Assembly: GCF_017654505.1 (NCBI RefSeq)
Contig: NC_054536.1
Span: forward strand, 12,949,794 to 13,013,793
Length of the DNA: 64,000 bases
Origin: Polyodon spathula
Taxonomy: Eukaryota; Chordata; Actinopteri; Acipenseriformes; Polyodontidae
Direction: 5' to 3'
How positions within the stretch are numbered: position 1 is the stretch's first letter; the number at the start of each line of letters is the position of its first letter. Below, piece by piece: positions 24,891-37,457 of this stretch. Under the pieces are notes generated by a model. That model made no database searches. It had not been told where the DNA came from and was given only the letters and a program-made list of their open reading frames with translations. The translations under genes were made by a program, and so were the position numbers.

Positions 24891-27620
24891 ACCATTAAAT
24901 GTATTTATCTAAATGCTAGAAGTATCAGAAACAAAATTCTAGAACTTGAAGCTACTGCACTAACAAGTAACTATGATGTGATAGGTGTTACAGAAACTTG
25001 GTTGTCTGAGAGTGATGGGGACGAATATAATATTTGTGGGTATACACTGTATAGGAAAGACAGGCAGGACAGAAGAGGAGGAGGGGTAGCGCTATACATA
25101 AGAAACAGTCTTGAAGCCCAGGTGTTAAACCTGGACAAAGAAAATAAAGCCGAATCAATATGGGTCAGAATAACAGACAAAAATTCAAAGGGCATAATAA
25201 TAGGAGCATGCTATAGACCACCAGATTCAGACGGTGAGCAAAATAATCTGTTATACAATGACATTAGAAATGCGTGTAGCAAAGGAGAAGCCATACTAAT
25301 GGGGGATTTCAACTTCCCCCATATAAAATGGGAAAACCCGGTGGGTAGCACGAAGGATGAAATTGAAATGGTGGAAATGACAAATGACTGCTTCCTAACA
25401 CAATTTGTCAAGGCACCGACTAGAGGGGAGGCATGCCTTGATTTAGTCTTTTCAAATAACGAAGACAGAATAACTAAAACAGAGGTCAGAGAACCACTGG
25501 TAAACTCAGACCACAACATGGTGTCATTTAAAGTGTTTTTTAAAACCCCAAAAGTAATGACTAAAGCTAAGGTTTACAATTTTAGAAAAGCAAACTATGA
25601 AGGTATGAAACAGAGACTAACAGAAGTAGATTGGAGTAAAATAGAGAAAACACCCACAGAAGAAGGATGGTTGTTCTTCAAAAATGTAGTACTAGAGGCG
25701 CAAAACAATTACATCCCTAAAGTAGACAAATCTAAATGTAAAACTAAATTGCCAAAATGGTTTAATAGATCAATTAAAAAAAAATATTCAGCAAAAAAAG
25801 GCACTTTACAGAGCATTAAAAAATGATCAAAAGAAAGAGTACACGGAATTGCAAACGCAAGTCAAAAAGGAAGTTAGAAAAGCCAAGAGAGAAATAGAAA
25901 TGAACATTGCTAAGGGAGCTAAAACCAATTCCAAAATGTTTTTCCAATATTACAACAGCAAGAGAACATTCAAAGAGGAGATTAAATGTTTAAGAGATAC
26001 AAATGGCAAAATTGTAGATGAAGAAAAAAAAATAGCAAATATGTTAAATGATTACTTTTCACAAGTTTTTACAAAGGAAGATACTGACAACATGCCCCAC
26101 ATGTCATCCAGTTCCTATCCAGTTTTAAATAACTTTAGCATAACTGAGGCAGAGGTGTTAAAGGGACTAGGAGCTCTTAAAATAAACAAATCCCCTGGGC
26201 CAGACGAGATCCTCCAAGTAGTACTCAAAGAAATGAAAGAAGTAATTTACAAACCGCTAACCAAGATCATGCAGCAGTCTCTTGACACAGGGGTGGTACC
26301 GACAGACTGGAAAATTGCAAACGTAATACCGATCCACAAAAAGGGAAACAAAACTGAACCAGGTAACTACAGACCAGTAAGCTTGACTTCTATTATATGC
26401 AAACTTATGGAAACTATAATAAGATCCAAAATGGAAAATTACCTATATGGTAACAGGGTCCTGGGAGACAGTCAACATGGTTTTAGGAAAGGGAGATCGT
26501 GTCTAACTAACTTGCTTGATTTTTTTGAGGATGCAACATTGATAATGGATAATTGCAAAGCACATGACATGGTTTATTTAGATTTCCAGAAAGCTTTTGA
26601 CAAAGTCCCGCACAAAAGATTAATTCTCAAACTGAACGCAGTTGGGATTCAAGGAAACACATGTACATGGATTAGGGAGTGGTTAACATGTAGAAAACAG
26701 AAAGAATGGAGTGTGGTAACCAGTGGTGTACCACAGGGATCAGGATTAGGTCCTCTGCTATTCCTAATCTACATTAATGATTTAGATTCTGGTATAGTAA
26801 GCAAACGTGTTAAATTTTCAGACGACACAAAAGTAGGAGGAGTGGCAAACACTGTTGCAGCAGCAAAGGTCATTCAAAATGATCTAGACAAGATTCAGAA
26901 CTGGGCAGACACATGGCAAATGACATTTAATAGAGAAAAGTGTAAGGTACTGCACGCAGGAAATAAAAATGTACATTATAAATATCATATGGGAGATACT
27001 GAAATTGGAGAAGGAATCTATGAAAAAGACCTAGGAGTTTTTGTTGACTCAGAAATGTCTTCATCTAGACAATGTGGGGAAGCTATAAAAAAGGCTAACA
27101 AGATGCTCCGATACATTGTGAAAAGTGTCGAATTTAAATCAAGGAAAGTAATGTTAAAACTGTAAAATGCACTAGTAAGACCTCATCTTGAATACTGTGT
27201 GCAGTTCTGGTCACCTCGCTATAAAAAAGATATTGCTGCTCTAGAAAGAGGGCAAAGAAAGCGACCAGAATTATTCCGGGCTTAAAAGGCATGTCATATG
27301 CAGACAGGATAAAAGAATTGAATCTCTTCAGTCTTGAACAAAGAAGACTACGTGGCGACCTAATTCAAGCATTCAAAATTCTAAAAGGTATTGACAGTGT
27401 CGACCCAAGGGACTTTTTCAGCCTGAAAAAAGAAACAAGGACCAGGGGTCACAAATGGAGATTAGACAAAGGGGCATTCAGAACAGAAAAAAGGAGGCAC
27501 TTTTTTACACAGAGAATTGTGAGGGTCTGGAATCAACTCCCCAGTAATGTTGTTGAAGCTGACACCCTGGGATCCTTCAAGAAGCTGCTTGATGAGATTC
27601 TGGGATCAATAAGCTACTAA
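24891..27620 (+). pseudogene. CR1 ORF2 (AP endonuclease and reverse transcriptase), broken
   Basis: The endonuclease begins near 24891 with LNARSIRNK, then VTETWLSE, GDFNFPHIKW and SDHNM, which supply the Asn, Glu, Asp-x-Asn and Asp-His catalytic residues. A frameshift in an A-run at about 25795 moves the frame; the reverse transcriptase follows (from about 25830): INKSPGPDEI, NYRPVSLTSI, GFRKGRSC, YLDFQKAFDKV, SGVPQGSGLGPLLF, and the active site FSDDTK, with Ser where CR1 usually has Ala. A TAA at 27163 replaces a Tyr codon, a further frameshift falls near 27250-27285, and the C-terminal segment (from 27291, LEQRRLRGDLI, HFFTQRIVRVWNQLP) runs to TAA 27618. Combined length fits CR1 ORF2. Inactive. 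Confidence 0.93.
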
Positions 27621-28131
27621 CAACCAAACGAGCAAGATGGGCCGAATGGCCTCCTCTCGTTTGTAAACTTTCTTATGTTCTTATGTTCTTAAGTGGGCTG
27701 TCAGCATGGCTAATTTAAATCTGACCACCCCTCCCCCTCTCCTTCATTTGCATAGCATTCTGGGAAAAGTAGGCGTTCCAAAGGAAATGAGAGGCTTGAC
27801 ATGTAAACACAAAAAGGCACCATGCCTACGTTTATTTCATGAGACAAATGTCTCGAGAAAAGTAAAACACTCATGTAATGCGACCTATTGAGGATACTGT
27901 ACTTGTGAGTCAAGTAGCAGTATACAGCTGTATGAACTTCTACTAAGTGAACAACAGCTGACTGAGTTATGAGCGAGGGGTTTGCTGGAACCGAAGTTGG
28001 TGTGTGTTGGCCACTGAAGAAAGTTCCTCTCCAATTATGCCAGCCTCCGAAAAACATGTTGTGACCCAAATAACTTACACTTTACCTAATGTATCACCCA
28101 TGAAACTGCAATGACACAATGTACTGAGTGA

Positions 28132-28330
28132 AAACCTCCTGATCCCATCAGGATCCCAGTACAAACTTAGAGGATGGTGTAAACTTCAGTATCCAACCTT
28201 GAATTTGGTCATCCATGTTGGGGCTGACAGGCCAAGTGAGGTCAAAGCTCAACAATCCAAGGTCAAAGGGCAACATTCGGTTTTAACAGTAAATATAAAC
28301 AATTACATATTTGCACAGAGAGCCTATAGA
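28132..28330 (+). repeat. 3' part of the Harbinger-type repeat, second copy
   Basis: The plus strand matches the minus strand of about 22880-23035 in order: GATCCCATCAGGAT, ACAAACTTAGAGG-TGGTG, CTTCAGTAT, CCATGTTGGGGCTGACA and AAGGTCAAAG. It therefore lies in opposite orientation to the copy left of the CR1. The transposase fragment is not present here. Confidence 0.75.
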
Positions 28331-29387
28331 AAGAGAGGATAGAGAGCTTATACAAAGGGAGGTGATTGACTGACCCATTGGCTCTATTTTGCAACAAGGC
28401 TAAGGAAAATGTTCAGAGAACAGAATAAAATAAAAAACTAGCAAGAAACTACTCAACAATACATTTTTGCAAGTACGCAGCTTTTTACTACTTTTCTAAT
28501 GGTACAATTGTTATATTCCTCCAAATAGATTGAACAGGGCTTTTCAAGTCAGAAACGGTTACTAGTTTGTTCACAACGACAAAATAAATAAATAAATAAT
28601 ACATAAATACAAATAAAAGTACAATTTCCCCAAACTCTGAATTGTAAGCCATATTGACCCATAATTTTGTAGTGATACAATGCCTTTTTCTGCACCAAAT
28701 GCAAGAGTCTTATTTGAAAGCACGCGCAAAGGCCAGACCTAACTTTTTTTTTTTGTTTATATTACAAAACAACATATTTTGGTACCAAAACAAAATGCAT
28801 TATAAAATAATTAAATCCAAGTTGACTTATTAAGGGACAATATGGCTACACTTTTCAAATTCAGTACCAGTAGCTCTTTTGCCTTTGTGAACACACTGTA
28901 GTTCAGATATAAAACGCTGTTTCTTTGTGTAGCTATGGCAAGTGTTGTGAATTGGTATTATTAATATGCTTTATCTATTGACATTAGTTATACAAGCTAG
29001 TTCTGCATGCCAGCTCTGCAGACAGATTTTTTATTTGACTAGAAGACATTTCCAAATGTGTCTTTCTTTATCCTAGAAGATCACATCTGACACGGTTTAA
29101 ACACCCTTGCCTAGTGAGCATGGAAAGAAATGCAGAGTGAGGACCTTGGACACCAATTGCTGATGACACCAGGCACGGGCGAGTCACACTTTATTAGAGT
29201 GTATCTGTAAAATGATAATTCATGACCAGTCAATATCCTTCAGTCCATTTCTCATATCGTCTCATGAGTTTGCATGTGATCAGTTTGCATGTCAACTCCC
29301 ATGTACTGTAACATTTATTTCACGAACATAATTATGAGACAACTTGAAATGCTTTTTTAGCAACCGTCAAACAAGACTCTGTGGTAT

Positions 29388-29633
29388 CTAATTTTATATA
29401 GCGCCTTTCATTGTGGACCACCATCACAAAACGCTTTACAGAGGTAGGCTGTGAACTGTGCATCATATGCAGTCACTTACAGTAGGACACTGATCACAGG
29501 ACGGAGCACAAGGAGGTTACGTGACTTGCTCAGGGTCACACACAGTGAATCAGTGAGTGGCAGGGGTGGGATTTGAACTGGTGACCTTCTGGTTACAAGC
29601 CCTGGACTATAACCACTGGACCACAATGCCTCC
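29388..29633 (-). mobile_element. tRNA-headed SINE with L2-like tail, copy 2
   Basis: Better preserved than the copy at 15740. On the minus strand: a head with the A-box region CAGTGGTTATAG and B box AGTTCAAATCC (29569-29579), a body, then a tail AAAGCGTTTTGTGATGGTGG, CCACAATGAAAGGCGC and TATATAA. The head shows it derives from a tRNA gene, but the acceptor stem is not intact, so it is not a functional tRNA. The tail is the recognition end of an L2-type LINE, consistent with L2-driven mobilisation. Confidence 0.87.
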
Positions 29634-32600
29634 AAAAGGAAAAAACTTAAGTCCCTGGTATACAACCTATCAAGCCAAGTAGACATCTCAATAATATTTT
29701 ACATAAGTATAAATACATACAAGTATCTGTCTTGTTTATTCATGCAAGTCTAACACACATATGGATTAAATAAAAAAAAAAAATTGTGTTCTCCTTTAAT
29801 TTCTCTTCTCTGTGTAGAACAGCAAACCCTACTAAGCCTGACATGAAAAAAGAGCCAACACAGAATGCCTATGTAACAGCAATATTGGAGAGCTTTCACA
29901 ATATGTTAAACTGTTTCCAGTGTTTAAAAGGTTTATAGCTTTCATGTCTTTTGTTTTCTGAAGGACGATCAGGCTACCCTCTTAAAATTCCACAAGACAG
30001 TTAAGCACATTTGATTTCTTTTAATCCAATCTCAATCAGAAAATAAGTTCTACTTTTATAATTGTATAAATGTTTACTGAAACTGGACAACATATCTTAA
30101 ACAATACTAGAAAGAATAAAGTGCATTATCTCCTGTTTAGATGCCAGTAAGATCTGTCTCTACAAAGAGAGATCACTCTTTCAATGACAGAGCAGTGTAG
30201 AATTGAACATTAAGAAGTCTTCAGAAGTCTTTGTGTGCTGCTTTGCACAGCCCTCAATAGCTGTAGCTGTGGTTGATTCAGGAGGGATTCATATGTCAAA
30301 TGTCATTAAAAAACAGACAAGAAAGCCACCCCACTTTATATTTGACATAATTACAGTATCTCAATAGATGTGTAGCTAAGCAGTCACTGAGGGACATTGG
30401 ACAACATCTGGTCTCCCTACTCTTTTCAACTGCTTTGGTATCAACCATCTCCCAGTTAATAGGTGCCATGGTTTCAACTTACAAGGGTGGAGGCAGGGAG
30501 CTGGAGAACAAGACTGTGTGAACCCTGACCTCCGAGCACGATGGACACATTTCCAGGTAGAAACAAGAAACAAGATCACCTGATCACTTGTCCTTTGGAG
30601 AGAATATATTATTTTCATGGAAGCACTTAGATCACTTTTCAGTCAGTTACCTAATGTTTACGAACAAAGGCAGGCCTAGTTTAGGAGGCAATTTAAAAGG
30701 GTAGAGAACAGCAAAACAAACGCATATTTAGTTACCAATTTCAAGTTAAATTATACAAATCACCCTAGTAGAACAGTGGTATTAAAACTGACCTGAATTC
30801 CTTAGGAGATTATAACAACAAAAGTTGTTGCTTACCCTGAAAGAGGTTTAAATCTTTTATGAAGTGGGAGTCATACTTTAGAAATGTGTTGATGGAAGAC
30901 ATTAAAAGGTTGAATAGAAATGTAAGCATTAGTTGACAAACACAGCATTTTCAAGAGGAGGCAGCTAAATATAAGTCAAACGAGATGCTTTGCTGACATA
31001 CTGCATCTACGATAACATCAACCTCCATCTGCACTGAGTAACATCAATACAGCCCTGTTCCTCTGGTACATGTTTAATAAACATGGTTTTAAAATCACAT
31101 AAGGTTTAGTGATATCACATGCATGGCAGTGTTGTGAAGTGCCGTTGACTGTGTGGTTTTGTAAAAGTTGTTTTGATAATTATGATAAAGCAAGTCTAGA
31201 TTGTTGTAGTTTGCAAAACAGGGGAGACAATGGTTTGGTGTACTTTTTCTTCAGTTATCACCAGCCTTTTCAGCTGGGTGTACAAAGCCATTGTTATATC
31301 TAGCAGTGATAAGTATATAATACACTTGTTTTCAGAAAGGCACCTCTATTGTAGAACTGCAAAATTAAACTTCCATTGTTAGTCAACTAGACATACCTAT
31401 CCATGATGGTTTAAAAGTAGGGAAAAAAAAGTAATACAAAAAATATTGTTTTAAAACAGTATATGTGCTGGTCATTCAATGGCACAGTGCATTCAACCAC
31501 TGACTTGAATTATCTTAAATCAGTGTGAAAACACACTGCTGATATTTGACCCACCTAAATTCTTGTTTTAAGAAAAAGATAACACTGAACATTTATACCA
31601 CAGTGCTGGGTAGATCTAAACACACTGTGCATTTTGTTAATGCATGAAGCTATGGGGAACAGTTTTATAGCAGCTCACAGTAAATTAACCAAGTGATTTT
31701 CTCACATGGTCTTCAGCACTCTGCTTGGGCCACAGCAGATAAGGCATTGCATGGGTGGCTACCCTAAGCTAAGAGGCGTAATGCCAGCCCTCATTCTATT
31801 GAGTGACATGCTCAAAGCAAGATTGGTCTGAGTTTTCACCACAATATTAACATCACCTGCATCAATGATGATCTTTGCTTTCCTTCCCACAAGCCATTGG
31901 TCTTCCTTTTTTTGGATTTGGGGACAAGGACATGCTAGCCTATAATAGTAGGCTGTTCCTTCATGCTTGAGTAACTTTGTTTATACAGAGCATAACATAT
32001 ACCACCATGTAAATGTATGTAAAATGTTGCTCTCCAACCTGCTTATTGCTTTTGATTTGAACGTGAAGGTGTTAAAAAGAAATGTTTTTAAGCGTGCAGC
32101 ACAAATTACTGTACAGTAGTAGTTATTTCCAAATGTCCTTGTTTAACTTTTTTATTAATTATTAATTTATTTATTTTTATTATTATAAATTATTAATTTA
32201 TTTTCATGAAGTATGTGGGATTATATCCATTGAAAGAGATCTCAGACTGTTGACATATATTCTTCAAGGAGCACTGATATCTAAGCCAATCACGGAGAAA
32301 TTAAAGTCACAGTTCAGTGCAGTCTTCCTGATGTACTTAAGTATTTGCAGGTGCCTTGGAGTATATGTGAGAAGCAGATCCCCCTTTGCCAACATCAATC
32401 AGTAAGCTTTTTTGTGGGAACAAAAAGTTTTTGAAACATCAAGGATAATTCGATTAGAACTCCACCATGTGTCGTTTAGACTTACTGTACTTGGGGTATC
32501 ATATTTCACACATGTCTCGGGGTGTCATGTTTCTTTTACCAGTTCAAAAATATGAAACATTTTTCTGAAACAGACTGCTCAGAAAATTATAAAGCCATAT

Positions 32601-33300
32601 CTGTGCTATTTATAGCAGATGACTGAACAAACACCCATGTCCATATTAATAAAAGTTGCTTGGTTTGCTAGTTATTGGTATGAGTTAATTTATTTACTTA
32701 GCTTTAGAAACATACACTTAAGTTAATATAAGCAAAGGAGGACAGGAATTCTGCTAATTCAGATACAGACAGTGTCGTTAACCCAGCTTCTCTGGACATG
32801 CTGCTGTAGATAAAAGCACGACTAAATGTGGAACAAATATATTCCTTATGAAGTAGCTTTTAACTAAAACAAATGTCATCTCGGAGGTGCTCATCTGAAA
32901 TACGCATTTTGGAATAATTCACCTAGCACAGTATTCCCAATTTCTACTGTTCATTTCAGTGCATCACAGTGTCCTTGCTGAACAGCAATTACAGTCATGT
33001 AACCCTCCTCTAGACCTCCTACCTATAGAAAGCATATCGCTTAACTGTTGTTTCAAGCATGGATACTTTCTTTACAATTTAAAAATATGTCAAAGTTTTA
33101 CAGTCTACCAGACGACCTGGCTGTATCTCACAATAGGATTTGGATGTGATGAGTTTTACTTGATGTAGAAGTCTAAATAAGCACTCTGGGGTAGTCTCCA
33201 CATTGTAGAGGAGGGAAGTACTTGGGTCACAAACTACATAGCCACACAGAAAGAATTAAAGTATTCACTGTGTCCTTGTCAACAATAAAAAAGCATGATG

Positions 33301-33303
<3 letters not shown>

Positions 33304-33331
<28 letters not shown>

Positions 33332-33357
33332 TAGGTATAGATTTTTTTTTTTTTTTT
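33304..33357. repeat. A26 and T16 runs facing each other
   Basis: Twenty-six A residues (33304-33329), a 12-base spacer, then sixteen T residues (33342-33357). The runs can pair as a hairpin. They lie about 180 bp inside intron 2 from the exon 2 donor. Confidence 0.9.
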
Positions 33358-33539
33358 ATTCCACTATACAGCATACTTTTCACTGGTAAAATTATTCTTA
33401 TTTTTTTTATATATTTAAAAAAATACAAGGTCATTGTAAAATTAATCCCCACACACAAATAAAACTCAGCTCATTTTAACTAATAATATTTTGCAGTTAT
33501 GTTTTAAGAACCTGTTTTAAGTCTAAGTTGGCTACATAC

Positions 33540-33638
33540 CTGCCCGTAGTCTGTGGCGAGCACCACAACTCCTGCTGCACAGGACGAGACTGTACTAGGT
33601 AGGTGCTGATCATTTTCTCTCAACCAGACTCTTGCTCC
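33540..33638 (-). CDS. myo10: myosin-X exon 2
   Basis: Second coding exon: 99 nt, 33 codons, phase 0 at both ends. The acceptor is a T-rich tract ending TTTCTACAG; the donor is GGGCAG|gtatgt. The peptide starts GARVWLRENDQH, contains PSTVSSC and ends TDYGQ. This matches the N-terminus of vertebrate myosin-X right after its short MDNFFTE leader; the match to human MYO10 that I recall is strong (G-RVWLREN-QH-PSTV-SC). It forms the start of the motor domain, before the SH3-like and nucleotide-binding parts. Exon size, phases and position between exons 1 and 3 all fit one gene. No frame damage. Confidence 0.95.
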
Positions 33639-34750
33639 CTGTAGAAAAAAAAATAATAATAAAAAAACACTTAGATTATATACAGTCAATCTTAAACTTT
33701 ACAGATTAAGAGTTCATAAATGATCTAACATTAGTTTAACCAGACTCAGCAGGACCTACATCGAGCATATTTGTGCCTTCACGAATTAGGAACTTTATTT
33801 AACACGCTATGCCAATTGTTTCCTTTCTGCTTAGATTAACTTACTTTCCATCACCAGGTAAAACAAAGCATTATTTATAAAGTTGTTTACCGGTTTTGTT
33901 GCAGTTAAGTAGAAGGATTAAGACAAATACATTGCCAGAAATCTTGTGGTCAGTGGTTAGTTGAATGAAAAACCCTGTGTGCAAAATACTATGCCTCAGC
34001 ATGGGTGGTGGATTACTTGATGTGAAAAGCTTATGTGGTAACAGAGCTCCACTGTTATGAAAAGCAATGGTAGCTGCAGGAGACTTCTTTCTCCATGAGG
34101 GCCATGACCTTTGACATCAAGCCTTAGTTCGGATTTAATCAAAGTCATTTACAACCAACAGCATTGAAAGGGCTGACTAGAACACATGAGTTTTAAAGTG
34201 ACAATCCTCAGTTTAGCACACTGATGTCAACATAACATAATATACACCATGGTTCACAGTCCAAAAAGAAAGTGTGAATACGTGAACCTAAGTGAGAGAA
34301 AGTGTTCTACAGTACTGTTCATTATTGCATTATTTTTGGTCCCACATCATACTGTAGCTACATTCAAACACAGACTGTCAAGATCCTGGTTGACCAAATC
34401 ACAATATATACTGTACATGAACCTGTTGAGTAGCTTTTTTTCAGCCTTTCACAATAAGCAAGTATATCTTTGTTGATGCAACAACAGAAACCTGTGAAAA
34501 GTGACACCCAGGCAACCGCTTACGTGAAACTTTTAAACGAGGGCTGAAACTGACTGTATTATTAAAGCTGTATTCAGGCGTGTTAAAACAAATGTTCATA
34601 TGTGCAGTACTGAATGGAAATAATGACACAGCGTGTGCTAGTAAACACGAAAGATTAATTGCACTTACACAGACAATGACTTAAAAAAAAAGCTTCAGCT
34701 TTTATATTATATTAATTTGTTCCATATGCAATTTAAGGCACCAAAACAAA

Positions 34751-34937
<187 letters not shown>

Positions 34938-35172
34938 CTATGCATCTTCCTGTCAAAATAATGTATGACAGCAGAGCTAATAGGCACTAAACCACCTCAG
35001 ACCGCTGGAACCCTGATGCTGTTTCTTTCAGGCGTGCACCACAAAATGACACCCTTTGTGTTGAGTCATTAAGCATATTAAAACAGGCACTCTGGCTCTT
35101 GTGTGCTAACTAGCTTTCTCCTCTAAAAGAAACCACCCATACACACAGTCTTATTGTTTTCATATAACCCCC

Positions 35173-35815
35173 TATGACAAAGTGCCCGCCCCTGTGTGTA
35201 TTTTCTGTATATGTTGCGTGTGGTGTGTTAAATGTTGGTGTACAGGCATTGGTACACGGGATATAAACGGGTCTGTGTTTCACGTGTGTTTAAAAATGTA
35301 TAATTGTATTTAGGCACGGGATTGTACATCACTTCAAGTACATTTAAAGTAGTTAATATGTGAGCACGAGGTTGCACATAATTAATTCACGTGCTGGGAT
35401 TCAAGTGAATAATTAATTGGTAATTGAATCCCAGCACAACAGTATATATAGATGCACGTTTTACTCACTCAGGGTTGTTGGGTGTTCGGTGAGTAGGGAA
35501 CGGGAGAGAGAGGAGGAGAAACCAAGTTTAATATCAATTGCTATTACGTGCTGGTGGGACCAGCACGATACTTGTTTATGTAAACTCACCGTGTTTATTA
35601 GTGTGTCTATCTGCTCACCGTTTGTTAAGTGTTAGTCCGTTTTTGTTTGTCTGTTTATTTTGGTGTAAAGTGCTGTGTCCTGTCTTTTGTTTGTTTACAC
35701 CTTTTATTTACAATAAACCGGCGCAAGCAAGCGTCTTCATCATTTCACTTCATCTGTCCTGTTTTGTGCATTAATTTCCTGGTTCTGACGTCTCCACTCA
35801 GCCGTCTTTGTGACA
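35173..35815 (+). mobile_element. solo-LTR-like repeat, copy B
   Basis: About 643 bp. The ends form a short imperfect inverted repeat (TATGACAAAG and CTTTGTGACA) of the TG...CA type, flanked by CCCCC and CCACC, a possible 5 bp duplication with one mismatch. Inside are a perfect 14 bp palindrome (35391-35404 with 35424-35437), a TATA box (about 35442-35449) three bases or so after it, and AATAAA at 35712-35717. Promoter, then polyadenylation signal, between TG and CA ends is the layout of an LTR. No gag/pol or primer-binding site is attached, so it would be a solo LTR of an extinct element. Superfamily not determined. Confidence 0.6.
35391..35449 (+). promoter_or_regulatory. palindrome plus TATA box inside LTR-like repeat
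   Basis: GTGCTGGGATTCAA and its exact reverse complement are separated by 19 AT-rich bases, and TATATATA follows. The same arrangement survives in the diverged copy near 7463-7515, which suggests it mattered to the element. Promoter role inferred. Confidence 0.5.
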
Positions 35816-36319
35816 CCACCTCTGAATTAAACCCTCTCTACTACTGATACCAGCGAGAAGAAGGAAAGCACACAGAGAGCTGACATTTGCACCTGAAAGT
35901 CCAGTTAGCTAATTCACTTATTAAAGAAACAGCTGCTGCCTTGCACAAACTCAAACCTTTTCAGATTGTCTTTTTGTTAACACAGCTTGGTGCCTTTGTG
36001 GTTCTGTTAGCAAATGCTATCTGTATTTGTCTTGTAAAGCCGTCACCTGCTCTCACGTAACAATGAGAAATGCTTTAGTTGAAAATAAACAGCAAAGAAG
36101 GAAATAGAAACAATATAACTTGGCTAAGCAAACAAGGTCTCAAATCCATTTAGCAAAGCCTCTCAAATGTGCCTTTTCTACCCAGGGTATAACCCTGGCT
36201 AACACATTATACAGAATTGTATTTCTTGCTAATATGTCTGATCAAATATGCAAGTCCAGCTGTGTTTTTTTCCCCCTCAAGATCCAAGATCCACGATCTC
36301 ATGAACAGACAAGGTTTAA

Positions 36320-37263
36320 AGTACAATAATTTAAAGCCTGCGTTACTCGCCATCAAGCTCCCCTCTCCCGTGTCCCTCACCCTTGTTGTTATCTATCGTC
36401 CACCAAAGAACAACACTGCTTTTATTGCCGAGTTTTCAGAATTCCTCTCCCTCGTCTGCACTTCTACTGACAAAATCCTACTCCTTGGTGACTTCAGCAT
36501 TCATGTTAACTTACCTTCCTCACCCCTAGTGACTGACTTCAACAGGCTTCCGGACTGTCTTGGACTCTCTCAACCTGTCAACATCCCCACTCACACTGGA
36601 GGATACACCCAGGATCTGCTCATCACCAGGGGTGTCGATATCTCCAATCTCTCCATCTCAGATATCACTCTGTCTGACCATTTCTTAATCACTGCTAATA
36701 TTAATCTCCATGCTCCTTCCTCTGCTACTGATACTGTTATCTATTAATTCTGTCCCAAGAATCTGCTGAATCCTCTGAAACTCTCTGAATGCGTCTCTTC
36801 ATCCCCTCTAACTGGTACTCTTCCCGTCCTCCATTGACGATGCGGTGACCCACTACAGTGCCACCCTTACTTATATCATCGACAGTGTTGCCCCACTTAC
36901 AACCAGAACCGTCAAGAAAGATCGAATCTGCCCACGGTACACCCTTGGAATTAGAGTGTTCAAGTCTGCCTGTAGCAAGCTTGAGCGCAAGTGGAGGTCG
37001 TCTGGACTAACAGTTCACAGAGAGATCTGGACCAACCATCCCGCTAGCTATGTCCCTGCCTACAAGCTGAGGTCCTCTGCCTCTGGCCTGCTTGAAACCC
37101 TCAAGCAAAAGTGCACCACACTTGGACAACGCTCATTTAGCTTCATGGCTCCGACTCTTTGGATCTCTCTCCCAGCTTTGATGTGTGATGCTTCCACCGT
37201 TGCTCACTTTAAATCAACTCTCAAGACCCACCTGTTCTCACTTGCTTTCCATGCTCTTTAAGC
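36320..37263 (+). pseudogene. L2 ORF2 remnant (endonuclease C-half joined to C-terminus)
   Basis: One frame (to the stop at about 36745) reads VVIYRPPK, ILLLGDFSIH, PTHTGGYTQDLLITR and SDITLSDH, the late motifs of an L2 endonuclease (GDFN-like Asp, SDH catalytic His). After a frame change, a second frame from about 36845 gives DSVAPLTTRTVKKDR and LERKWRSSGLTVHREIW, the linker before the reverse transcriptase. It jumps directly to LGQRSFSFMAPTLWISLPAL and LKTHLFSLAF, the L2 C-terminus, stopping at TAA 37260. The whole RT palm is therefore deleted. Clearly non-functional. Confidence 0.85.
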
Positions 37264-37457
37264 CTGATAGCTGCTGTATTGTTGCTACTATTTCATGTAT
37301 TACGCTACTATCATGTATTATGCATTTTTCACTATACTTAATGTATTATGCATTTTTTTACTGTATATCATGTATTATACATTTCCCTGTATTTAAAGTA
37401 TTTTGGATTTTCTTGTTACTGCATCTTGTAAAGTGCTTTGTGATGGTTACGGACTAT

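Larger units (their letters stand above)
23449..27691 (+). mobile_element. CR1-clade LINE, nearly full length, inactive
   Basis: About 4.24 kb, antisense to the myosin gene in intron 2. Order: a 5' UTR with an internal duplication (23449-23869), ORF1, ORF2 (endonuclease and reverse transcriptase), a short 3' UTR, and a terminus of repeated TTCTTATG, the short 3' microsatellite usual for CR1. Both ORFs are broken (see their entries). Length and content match a full CR1 of about 4-4.5 kb, so truncation is minimal, unlike most CR1 copies, which are cut at the 5' end. Target-site duplications are not recognisable, which is usual for CR1. Confidence 0.92.

Noticed and set aside
29569..29633. tRNA gene candidate (A and B box on the minus strand)
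   Set aside because: It is the tRNA-derived head of a SINE: no intact acceptor stem, and an L2-type tail follows.
31680..31900. Possible processed-pseudogene fragment
   Set aside because: Higher GC than surroundings, but no frame gave a recognisable protein.
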